Below are positions 15,081-22,182 of a stretch of DNA of 64,000 nucleotides, piece by piece. Made by a program: the position numbers and the translations under genes. The notes under the pieces are model-generated. The model made no database searches. It saw nothing but the letters and a program-made list of their open reading frames with translations, and was not told where the DNA came from. The stretch comes from Rugosimonospora africana (GTDB lineage Bacteria > Actinomycetota > Actinomycetes > Mycobacteriales > Micromonosporaceae). Where the stretch lies: contig NZ_BONZ01000013.1 of assembly GCF_016862975.1 (NCBI RefSeq), forward strand, positions 434,001 to 498,000, read 5' to 3'. The first letter of the stretch is position 1. Each line of letters starts with the position of its first letter.

Positions 15081-15558
15081 ATGTTCTCAGCAACGACCTC
15101 ACGGACGGTCAGCGTCGTACGCTGGTGCGTAGGTAACGCAGCGTAATTTTGAACTCGTATTCGTTCGTCTTCGTTCGGGTTAGCTTGACGGCCATTCCAT
15201 TTGCACCAATTGGGCGTGGGGCACGTCACAGAACTTCTTGCGAGACGCTCCGTAAACCCGCGTCGTGCGCTGTGCGTCCAGACGGACGGCTACAGCCAGT
15301 AATGTGGCCTTCAGAACTGGGAGCCTACGACGGTCGCGATCTCGTTCGATGCGCATGCAGCTGGGCCGGCATTGCCGACGCGGGACCTGCTGGGCTATAC
15401 GGCCTTGATCTTCCTGATCTCGTGATCGTTGAAGGTGGAGTCCTCCTTCGGGAGCACCTACGGCGTCTTCGTGCGACCAGAGACGAGCGGTGTGCGGTGG
15501 TGACACTTGATGTAGTCGATGCCACTCGATCCATGAGTACGCTACCGGCCGCCTCTAT
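15081..15558. other. island stretch without a supportable gene
   Basis: About 480 bases with reduced GC near 15140-15180, including a TTCGTTCGTCTTCGTTCGGG direct repeat at about 15158-15178. Open frames on both strands show no motif, no ribosome site and no consistent codon use. Confidence 0.45.
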
Positions 15559-16059
15559 TCAGGCGCGGCGTTTCACCGACAGCCAGGCGGCGAGCTTGGG
15601 TACCAGCGACTCGACCAGCGCGGTGCCGAAGATGCACAGCGTCTGCCGCCAGGGATGGCCAAACGTGCCGACGGTCATGTCCTCGGTCAGGAAGATGTAG
15701 TAGTCCCCGTTGGGGAACACTTCCACCGGCCACTCCTGCTTGGGATGCAGCGCCTGTCGATGCGGCCAGAACCAGTGGCTGGGATGCTGCCAGTCGAGGA
15801 CCAGCAGACGCTGATCGGCCGAGAAGACCTCAGTCATCGCAAGCAGAGCCAGGGCGTTGAGCGCATCCTCACCGGCTGCGAACTGCGAACGCTGCCCAGC
15901 GAAGATCGGGCTCAAATCGATGGTTACCGAGCCGGGCGGCTCGTCGATCCCTGTCCCGTTCTCCCGCATCTTGGGTCGGAACCGGTACCGCGCATCGAAC
16001 AGCGCCCAGAAGTCATCGTCCCTCTCGCCTGGGATCGTTTCCCACGCCGCCTCTGTCAC
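15559..16059 (-). CDS. DUF2716 family protein
   Basis: About 166 residues from the GTG at 16059. Conserved stretches of this actinobacterial family are clear: FWALFDARYRFRP near the start, SVTIDLSPIF, LLVLDWQHPSHWFWPHRQ in the middle, and FPNGDYYIFLTEDMTVGTFG with HPWRQTLC near the end. The family has no assigned biochemical function; no signal or membrane helix is present. An ATG at 16128 is possible, but a hairpin at 16095-16114 would then be coding, so the shorter form is preferred. It is probably cargo of the tRNA-linked island. Confidence 0.75.
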   Translation of the reverse strand: MTEAAWETIPGERDDDFWALFDARYRFRPKMRENGTGIDEPPGSVTIDLSPIFAGQRSQFAAGEDALNALALLAMTEVFSADQRLLVLDWQHPSHWFWPHRQALHPKQEWPVEVFPNGDYYIFLTEDMTVGTFGHPWRQTLCIFGTALVESLVPKLAAWLSVKRRA

Positions 16060-16361
16060 CGCTGCACCGTAGCCGCCTGAAGGCCACATCGCACAGGCCG
16101 CTTCACTGCGGCCTCTTCTCGTTGGCATCCCACCTCCCTCTCGGGGCGGCCCCGATCGTCGATCTGGGAGTCGCCGGCCCCGCGCGGGTGCGTCGGCGAC
16201 CAGGCCACGAGGGCGGTGAAATACCGGTGAGACCGTAACCGGCGGCCGGGCCGATTAGCTGGACGACACGCGCGACGGAGGGTGAGACCCCGAGCCGGGG
16301 TGCAATTGAGACCAGAACCGAGACCACAAGATCACTTGGGTTTGTGATCTAGGTGAAAAAG
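16060..16361. other. non-coding gap at the right end of the island
   Basis: About 300 bases without a convincing gene. It contains one hairpin, AGGCCGC-TTCACT-GCGGCCT at 16095-16114, upstream of the DUF2716 start. It also contains repeated GAGACCA-type short words near 16310-16330 that recur near 13530, another hint of related element ends. Confidence 0.4.
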
Positions 16362-16400
16362 CGAAACGGTGACCAGGAGTCTTCACTGGTCACCGTTTCG
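16362..16400 (-). terminator. terminator of the tRNA cluster
   Basis: Perfect 15-bp arms (16362-16376 and 16386-16400) around a 9-base loop, followed in the minus-strand RNA by CTTTTT. A clear intrinsic terminator 17 bases after the tRNA-Phe CCA end. Confidence 0.9.
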
Positions 16401-16417
16401 TTCAGCCCGGCGAGAGC

Positions 16418-16494
16418 TGGTGGCCAGGGGCGGGGTCGAACCGCCGACCTTCCGCTTTTCAGGCGGACGCTCGTACCAACTGAGCTACCTGGCC
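16418..16494 (-). tRNA. tRNA-Phe (anticodon GAA)
   Basis: 77 bases including encoded CCA. The acceptor pairs GGCCAGG with CCTGGCC, the D arm reads AGCTCAGTTGGTA, the anticodon loop is CTGAAAA with GAA at 16458-16460 (read on the minus strand), and the T loop is TTCGACC. Its 3' 46 bases are duplicated at 13383-13428. Confidence 0.97.
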
Positions 16495-16590
16495 GTGCTC
16501 CGGCTCATGTTACCCGTCCCGGATCCGGGGGCAGGGCTCCATGTGCCCATAAGCCAGACGCCGCACGAAACTCCGCGCGGCGTCCAAGCT

Positions 16591-16667
16591 TGGCGGTCCT
16601 GACGGGACTTGAACCCGCGACCTCCGCCTTGACAGGGCGGCGAGCACTCCAACTGCTCCACAGGACC
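16591..16667 (-). tRNA. tRNA-Asp (anticodon GTC)
   Basis: 77 bases including encoded CCA. Acceptor GGTCCTG pairs with CAGGACC, discriminator G, anticodon loop CTGTCAA gives GTC, and the T arm contains GGTTCAAGTCC. It lies between tRNA-Glu and tRNA-Phe in a co-oriented cluster. Confidence 0.97.
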
Positions 16668-16703
16668 TTGCATCGGCCGGCTAAGCGTACGCCAACCTGA
16701 CCG

Positions 16704-16776
16704 TGCCCCCAACGGGATTCGAACCCGTGCTACCGCCTTGAAAGGGCGGCGTCCTGGGCCGCTAGACGATGAGGGC
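16704..16776 (-). tRNA. tRNA-Glu (anticodon TTC)
   Basis: 73 bases without encoded CCA (the next bases read CGG). Acceptor GCCCTCA opens the molecule, the anticodon loop CTTTCAA gives TTC and the T arm contains GGTTCGAATCC. First gene of the Glu-Asp-Phe cluster that is common in actinobacteria. Confidence 0.96.
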
Positions 16777-16898
16777 GGCCCCGTCATCATCGCATACTGC
16801 GATGTGGACGGCTTGTGCTCCCATCCGGCCCCGCCGGAGGCCAGCAAAGCATACGTGATGGGAGTTGGAACGCCAAAACGACGGCCGCCGGCCGGGCA

Positions 16899-17744
16899 CT
16901 AGCTGGCCGGTTCGACGACGGTCGGCAGCGGTACCAGCTGATACCGGCTCTTCAGGGCCGGCAGGATCGTCCTCAGGGCCGCCACCGTCTGGGCCTGGTT
17001 CCCGCCGCCGTCGTGCATCAGGACGATCGAACCGGAATGGGTGTGACTCATCACATTGCTGATGATGGCTCCGGTGCCGGGCTCCTTCCAGTCGTCCGGG
17101 TCGACGCTCCAGTACAGAGACCTCATGCCCATGCGGGCCGCGATCGACATGGTCAACGGGCTGAACTCACCGCCGGGGTTGCGGAAGTACTCGATGCGGG
17201 CGCCCGGCACGATCGCGCGGATCGCGTCGTTGGTCCGGCTCAGCTCGCTGGCGATCTGCAGCGGCGAGCGGGTGCGCAGTTTCTCGTCGTGGCTCCACGT
17301 GTGATTGCACAGCGTGTGCCCCTCTCGGACGATCCGCTTGATCACGGCCGCCTGGGCCTTGACCTGCTCGCCGATGATGCAGAACGTGGCGTGCACGCCG
17401 TACTGCTTCAACACGTCGAGGATCTGGTTGGTGTAGCGCCCGGGCCCGTCGTCGAAGGTCAGCGCCACGGCGTTGGAGCCGGTCCGGGACATCGAGCCGT
17501 GCGGACCGTGCAGACCGTTCGGGCCGAGCAGCGGCGGGAGCGGGATGGGCGACGGGCTGGCCAGTACGGCCGGTTTCTCGTTCGGTACCGGCTTGGCTGA
17601 CGGTGAGGCGGTATGCCCGGCGGGTGAGCTCGTCGTGTCGGGGGCTGCCGCGACGGCTCGCCAGGTGGCCGGGTCGCTGGCGGTGCAGCCGGCGAGTACG
17701 AGCAGGACGGACAACGCGATGGCGACCGTGCGGCGCCGATCCAT
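16899..17744 (-). CDS. polysaccharide deacetylase lipoprotein (NodB domain)
   Basis: 281 residues. LLVLAGC is a lipobox with the modified Cys at 20, followed by a Pro/Ser-rich tether to about residue 85. The NodB homology domain then shows its motifs in order: ALTFDDGPG (metal and base Asp), NHTWSHDE (metal His pair), YFRNPGGE, WSVDPDDW and IVLMHDGGGN. Such carbohydrate esterase family 4 enzymes remove N- or O-acetyl groups from peptidoglycan or chitin-like polymers outside the cell. All catalytic motifs are intact. It stands alone between the tRNA cluster and the carotenoid genes. Confidence 0.92.
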   Translation of the reverse strand: MDRRRTVAIALSVLLVLAGCTASDPATWRAVAAAPDTTSSPAGHTASPSAKPVPNEKPAVLASPSPIPLPPLLGPNGLHGPHGSMSRTGSNAVALTFDDGPGRYTNQILDVLKQYGVHATFCIIGEQVKAQAAVIKRIVREGHTLCNHTWSHDEKLRTRSPLQIASELSRTNDAIRAIVPGARIEYFRNPGGEFSPLTMSIAARMGMRSLYWSVDPDDWKEPGTGAIISNVMSHTHSGSIVLMHDGGGNQAQTVAALRTILPALKSRYQLVPLPTVVEPAS

Positions 17745-17877
17745 TGATGACTCCGGACTGAGGGGGTACCGGCATGTGCGGCATCACGGTATCCAGAATC
17801 CTGCTCGGATCGAAGCCCCCACCGCCCACCGATTCGCACACACAGTGAAGCGTGGCTGCTGGGCGTACCCGTCAAAG

Positions 17878-18765
17878 TCAGTACGAACCAGCGGTGAGAA
17901 TCGCCACCGCCTCACTCAGCGTTCGAGGTCGGCTCACGCTCGGCGGTAGCCGCACTTCGTCCCAGCCGGGACCGACCGCGAGGAGCAGCGTCGGCGGGTC
18001 GGGCAACTCGGCGAGATCGAGCAACTGCGCCGGTACGGCGTACCGCGCGGCATGCGCCCACAGCCCGACGGCGGCCGGCCCGGTGCGGCGGGCGGCGTCG
18101 CGCAGCGCCCGGGGCGGCACCCGGGCACCGAGCTGCCGTACCGCCAGCCCGGCCTCGGCGAGGCCGGCGGCGAGCGCCTCGATGGGCAGGCTGTGCATCT
18201 CCTCGTCGGCGCAGCCGAGCAGCACCCGGGGCGGCCCGCTGGGTTCGGGGCGGGGGATCCCGGCCAGCGCGGCCGACACACACGCGCTGAGCAGGTGCTC
18301 CACCTCGACCATGGCGCCGGTGGACGCGTGCCGGGCGCCGATCCCGCGCAGTACCGGAACGACGACGTCCTCCCACGCGCGTACCACGCCGGTCGCGGTC
18401 AGCTGTTCGTTCAGCAGGCCGGCGACGGCGGCGGCGTCGAGCCGCAGCGCGGCCCTGGACAGTCCCCGCGCGGCGGGGTGGGACCGGCCCACTCCGATCG
18501 CCCGGCCGCCGCCGTCGCGCGCCGGGGTGTCCGGCTCACGGGCACCGAGCGCCTTCTGGGCGGCACGGGCTGGCGGCACGCCGCGCGTGATGAGTTCGCG
18601 CATCCGCGAAAGGAGCGTCAGGTCGTCGGCGGTGTACCGGCGGTGCTGTCCGGGCACGTGGCCGGTGGGGCCGAGCCCGTACCGCTGGTGCCAGGTGCGC
18701 AGGGTGGTGACGGCGATTCCGAGCTGGCGGGCGACCTCGCCTGCGGACAGGTCGTCAACGGTCAC
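17878..18765 (-). CDS. MerR-family regulator with B12-binding domain (LitR/CarH-like)
   Basis: 295 residues; GTG start overlapping the end of idi by 11 bases. An N-terminal MerR helix-turn-helix (GEVARQLGIAVTTLRTWHQR, then HRRYTADDLTLLSRM) is joined to a cobalamin-binding module. This has a four-helix cap (residues ~105-180) and a Rossmann-like part with DEEMHSLPIEAL, whose ExH supplies the lower axial His. CarH/LitR proteins use adenosylcobalamin as a light sensor and repress carotenoid genes in the dark. The cap EH pair is present (VEVEHLL) but the Trp-His usually ten residues earlier reads His-Ala. Position beside idi, crtI and crtB supports control of carotenoid synthesis. Confidence 0.82.
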   Translation of the reverse strand: MTVDDLSAGEVARQLGIAVTTLRTWHQRYGLGPTGHVPGQHRRYTADDLTLLSRMRELITRGVPPARAAQKALGAREPDTPARDGGGRAIGVGRSHPAARGLSRAALRLDAAAVAGLLNEQLTATGVVRAWEDVVVPVLRGIGARHASTGAMVEVEHLLSACVSAALAGIPRPEPSGPPRVLLGCADEEMHSLPIEALAAGLAEAGLAVRQLGARVPPRALRDAARRTGPAAVGLWAHAARYAVPAQLLDLAELPDPPTLLLAVGPGWDEVRLPPSVSRPRTLSEAVAILTAGSY

Positions 18766-19300
18766 CGGCGTCGTCCGGCAGCAGCGCGACCACGCCGGCC
18801 AGCCAGGGAGCGTACCGGGTCGGATCGGTGACCAGCCCGGACCGGAGCGCGTCGGCCTCGACCCAGTCGACCTGGGCCACCTCGGCCGGGTCGGGCCGCA
18901 TGGCCACATCCGGCCGGACCCGGCCGAGCAGCACGTGATCGTACTCGTGCTCCACCCGGCCGGTGGCCGGGTCGACGGCCCGGTAGAGGTGCACCCCGAG
19001 CTGCTCGAACGGTACGCCGGTGATGCCCAACTCCTCGTCCAGCCGGACCGCAGCCGCCTCGGGCACTGGTACACCGGGAGCGGGGTGGCCGCAGCAGGCG
19101 TTGGCCCAGCGCAGCGGGAACCGGGTCTTGACGGTCGCCCGTTGCTGGAGCAGCAGCCGGCCGTCCGGGTCCATCAGCAGGACGGAGAACGCCCGGTGCA
19201 GGCGGCCGTGCGGCGCCTGGTGCGCGTCCTCCACGGTGGACTGTCCGACGTGGACTCCGTCGTCCCCGACCAGTTCGACGAGGTGTGATTCGCGATTCAT
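18755..19300 (-). CDS. idi: isopentenyl-diphosphate delta-isomerase, type I
   Basis: 181 residues of the Nudix fold; interconverts IPP and DMAPP to start isoprenoid synthesis. HRAFSVLLMD opens the Nudix core, NACCGHPAPG carries the catalytic Cys and a metal His, AAAVRLDEELGI is the Nudix helix, and EHEYDHVLLG contains the second catalytic Glu and metal ligands. Its ATG overlaps the crtI stop by four bases, and its 3' end overlaps the regulator gene, so crtI-idi-litR form one operon. Confidence 0.93.
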   Translation of the reverse strand: MNRESHLVELVGDDGVHVGQSTVEDAHQAPHGRLHRAFSVLLMDPDGRLLLQQRATVKTRFPLRWANACCGHPAPGVPVPEAAAVRLDEELGITGVPFEQLGVHLYRAVDPATGRVEHEYDHVLLGRVRPDVAMRPDPAEVAQVDWVEADALRSGLVTDPTRYAPWLAGVVALLPDDAGDR

Positions 19301-20784
19301 GAAACGGTACCTGTGATTCGTTGAGCGGCGAGCTTGCCGGAGATCAACACCATGGGCACTCCGACACCGGGTTGGGTACCCGACCCGACGAACACCACGT
19401 TGGGCAGTGTCGGATGCAGGTTGGCCGGGCGGAACGGTCCAGTCTGTCGCAGCGTGTGCGCGGCGGCGAACGGGGTGCCGGCGGCCATTCCCGCCGCCGC
19501 CCAGTCGACCGGGGTGACCACCCGAGACATCTCGATGCCGGCGCCGAAATCGTAGTAGCCGCGGGCTTCCAGCGTGGCGACGAGTTCGCCGGCGTACTCC
19601 CGCGCGACCCGCTCGGACCAGTCGAACGTCGCGGTGGCCAGGTTGGGGGCCGGGGCGAGTACGTAGTAGATCTCCCGCCCGGGTGGGGCCAGGGTCCGAT
19701 CGCTCCGGGTCGGGTTGCTGACCAGCAGGGACGGGTCGCTCATCAGCTGACCCTTGCGGATGACCTCGTCGAACGTGCCCCGCCAGGACCGCCCGAAATG
19801 GATGTTGTGGTGGGCGATCTTCTCGTACCGGAGGTTCGACCCGATGTGCAGCACGACGGCGGACGGCGAGTGACGCAGCCGGTTCAGCCGTCGCGGCGTA
19901 TCGGGCAGCAGATCGCGGTATGCGATCGGCAGGTCCGGGTTGAGGATCACGACGTCCGCCGGGATGCGCTCGCCGCCCTCCGTGATCACACCGACCGCCC
20001 GCCCACCCGCGACGTCCACGGACGCGACGGCTGTCGAATATCGCAGGCGCACGCCCGCCTTCTCAGCGGCGCCGGCCAGCGCCCGGGACACCGCGTGGAT
20101 GCCGCCGCGCGGGAAGTAGACCCCGGCGACCGCGTCGAGGTACGAGATGACGGCGTACAAGGCGAGGGCGTCGTGCGGCGCCACCCCGGCGTACAGGGAC
20201 TGGAACGAGAAGATCCGCCGGGTGCGCGGGTCACGGAAGAACTGGTTCACCTTGGTCTGCAGGCGCCGGAACCCGCCGGCCGCGATCAGCCGCAGCAGGT
20301 TCCCGGTCAGCAGGTCGCGGGGCGCGTCCAGGTTGCGGTCGATGAAGTCGTGCCGCTCCAACTGCCACAGGTGCCGGGCGTAGTCGACGAACCGCAGGTA
20401 GTTGTCGGCCTCGCGGGGTCCGCAGACCCGGGAGATCTCGCCCGCCATCCGGGTGGTGTCGCTGATCACGTCGAGCGTCGAACCGTCGTGGAAGTGCGCC
20501 CGGTATGCCGGGTCGACCGGCGTGAGGTCGAGCCAGTCGGACAGGTCTTCGCCGACCGCGTCGAGCGCCTCGGCGATGAGGTCCGGCATGGTCAGCACGG
20601 TCGGGCCGGTGTCGAACTCGTACCCGCCCAGGGTCAGCCGGCCGGCTCGCCCGCCCGGTACCGGCTCCCGCTCCAGTACCGTGACTTCGCGCCCGGACCC
20701 GGCGAGGTGCAGCGCGCACGACAGGCCGCCAAGGCCGGCGCCGACAATGACCACCCGGTCGGTGCGCCCCGAAACAGTCCGCAC
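19297..20784 (-). CDS. crtI: phytoene desaturase (CrtI family)
   Basis: 495 residues. The FAD dinucleotide fold starts at once with VVIVGAGLGGLSCALHLA and continues with REPVPGGRAGRLTLGGYEFD. The CrtI signature region appears at the C terminus: NVVFVGSGTQPGVGVPMVLI. The enzyme introduces double bonds into phytoene to give neurosporene or lycopene-type carotenoids at the membrane; the number of steps cannot be read. GTG start with an AGAGGGGG purine tract upstream. First gene of the crtI-idi-regulator operon, divergent from crtB. No crtE, crtY or crtU is in the window. Confidence 0.92.
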   Translation of the reverse strand: MRTVSGRTDRVVIVGAGLGGLSCALHLAGSGREVTVLEREPVPGGRAGRLTLGGYEFDTGPTVLTMPDLIAEALDAVGEDLSDWLDLTPVDPAYRAHFHDGSTLDVISDTTRMAGEISRVCGPREADNYLRFVDYARHLWQLERHDFIDRNLDAPRDLLTGNLLRLIAAGGFRRLQTKVNQFFRDPRTRRIFSFQSLYAGVAPHDALALYAVISYLDAVAGVYFPRGGIHAVSRALAGAAEKAGVRLRYSTAVASVDVAGGRAVGVITEGGERIPADVVILNPDLPIAYRDLLPDTPRRLNRLRHSPSAVVLHIGSNLRYEKIAHHNIHFGRSWRGTFDEVIRKGQLMSDPSLLVSNPTRSDRTLAPPGREIYYVLAPAPNLATATFDWSERVAREYAGELVATLEARGYYDFGAGIEMSRVVTPVDWAAAGMAAGTPFAAAHTLRQTGPFRPANLHPTLPNVVFVGSGTQPGVGVPMVLISGKLAAQRITGTVS

Positions 20785-20973
20785 TCTTCGTCGCCCCCTC
20801 TTGGTCGCCGCCGACCATCATGCCCGCTTCCCGGCACCGGTGGTCTGCTATCTCGCGCCTACCGTTGTCGTGCTGCCGACCGCGGACGCGGCGAGGGGGA
20901 CGCGGATCACGGAGGCAGCATAACGTATGGTACGAGTTGCATCGATTGATGAGTCGATCCGGGGGCCGGCACG
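20785..20973. promoter_or_regulatory. crtI/crtB divergent control region
   Basis: 189 bases between the two divergent carotenoid starts. Most is GC-rich, but about 20920-20965 is AT-richer with overlapping dyads such as CATC-GATT-GATG and TCGA-N8-TCGA. This is where the LitR/CarH-like repressor would be expected to bind. No -10/-35 pair is convincing enough to place. Confidence 0.4.
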
Positions 20974-21990
20974 GTGGGCGAGGGCAGGACAGTGGGAGCG
21001 AGCCTGTCGGCTTCCTACGAGCGGTGCCGCGCGCTGCATCGGCGCCACGGCCGGACGTATTACCTGGCAACGCTTCTGCTGCCGCGCTGGAAACGGCGAC
21101 ATGTGCACGCGCTGTACGGATTCACCCGATACGCGGACGAAATCGTGGACGCGTTCGACGACAGTACGCCGGAGCGGCGGGCCGCCCGGCTGCGCGAGTG
21201 GGGCGACCGGTTCTTCTCCGGCGACCTGGACGATCCGCTCCTGCCCGCGGTGCTGCACACGATCGAGATCTTCGGGCTGGATCGGGCCGACTTCGAGAGG
21301 TTCCTCCGCTCGATGGCGATGGACCTCACGGTCGCCGAGTACCAGACCTATGACGACCTGCTCGGATACATGGAGGGTTCGGCGGCGGCGATCGGCACCA
21401 TGATGCTGCCGATCCTGATGGCCGGCGACCGGCCGGCCCGGACGCAAGCAGCCGGCGACCGGCTGGCCGGGACGCGAGCGCGCGACCGGGTGACTCCGAT
21501 GCGAGCAGCCGGCGACCGGCCGGCCGGGACGCACGCGGCGGAACTCGCCCGGGAGCCCGCCCGTCAGCTCGGCCTCGCCTTCCAGCTCACCAACTTCATC
21601 CGCGACGTCGGCGAGGACCTGGAGCGCGACCGGCTGTACCTGCCGGTGGAGGATCTCGACCGGTTCGGCGTGACCGTTAGCGATCTGCGCGCGGCGCACC
21701 GGGCCGGCGCGGCCACCGGGCCGATCCGGGAACTGATCGAGTTCGAGGTCGCGCGGGCTCAGCGGCATTACGAGTTGGCCGTGCCGGGCGTGGCCATGCT
21801 GGCGCCGACGTCGCAGGCGTGCATCCGGACCGCGCTGCTGCTGTACCGCGGGATCCTGGACGAGATCGCCGCCGTCGGCCACGACGTGCTGGCGAAGCGG
21901 GCGAGGGTACCGCTGCCGAGGCGGCTGTCGGTGGCGGCCGGCAGCCTGCTCACCCCTCCGGGGCACCCGGTTCCGTCGGCGAGCGTCTGA
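20974..21990 (+). CDS. crtB: phytoene synthase with in-frame repeat insertion
   Basis: 338 residues; condenses two geranylgeranyl diphosphates to phytoene. The first Asp-rich motif is YADEIVDAFDD and the second is NFIRDVGEDLERDRLYLP, both intact. Between GTMMLPIL and the LGLAFQLTNF helix, where homologues have a short loop, there is a ~40-residue insertion of GDRPAGT-type units, encoded by four tandem 30-base repeats (21421-21537, the third unit 27 bases). The loop is expected at the surface, so activity may survive. A GTG at 20992 is an alternative start. Divergent from crtI. Confidence 0.9.
   Translation: MGEGRTVGASLSASYERCRALHRRHGRTYYLATLLLPRWKRRHVHALYGFTRYADEIVDAFDDSTPERRAARLREWGDRFFSGDLDDPLLPAVLHTIEIFGLDRADFERFLRSMAMDLTVAEYQTYDDLLGYMEGSAAAIGTMMLPILMAGDRPARTQAAGDRLAGTRARDRVTPMRAAGDRPAGTHAAELAREPARQLGLAFQLTNFIRDVGEDLERDRLYLPVEDLDRFGVTVSDLRAAHRAGAATGPIRELIEFEVARAQRHYELAVPGVAMLAPTSQACIRTALLLYRGILDEIAAVGHDVLAKRARVPLPRRLSVAAGSLLTPPGHPVPSASV
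21421..21537 (+). repeat. four 30-bp tandem repeats inside crtB
   Basis: Units at 21421-21450, 21451-21480, 21481-21507 (27 bases, diverged) and 21508-21537, each beginning GCCGGCGACCGG or a variant. All keep the reading frame. Confidence 0.8.
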
Positions 21991-22182
21991 GCCGGCCACC
22001 GTACGAGGCGTTCCTGCCGATTCAAGCCCCGATGCGGGGAGCCTCGCCTAGCGTTACGTGTGTCTCCTTCAGTTGCCCGTTGTGCCGCTTTGGGAGTTTC
22101 CGACGGGCGGCCGGCGTACAGGAGACCAACCTCCGCGCGTGAACCCTGCCGCCGCAAGTGGATTCGTACGGGGGGATTCCAC

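Larger units (their letters stand above)
13383..16463. mobile_element. tRNA-Phe-associated genomic island (~3.1 kb), decayed
   Basis: The segment is bracketed by 46-bp direct repeats of the tRNA-Phe 3' end, one inside the intact tRNA. Much of it (13.4-15.5 kb) is visibly less GC-rich than the flanks, with few long open frames. Content that can be supported: two small membrane-protein genes with their own hairpin terminators, a strongly folded leader, other hairpins, and a DUF2716 gene. No complete integrase, replication or transfer gene remains inside. The integrase relic just outside the left repeat suggests at least two successive insertions at this tRNA. Confidence 0.7.

Noticed and set aside
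17878-21990. Complete carotenoid biosynthetic cluster
   Set aside because: Only crtB, crtI, idi and a regulator are present; geranylgeranyl synthase, cyclase and modification genes are missing, so the cluster is partial.
21991-22182. Possible c-di-AMP (ydaO-type) riboswitch before the GH25 gene
   Set aside because: A few words (ACAGGAGA, ACGGGGGGA) are suggestive, but the conserved paired regions could not be assembled; a covariance search would be needed.
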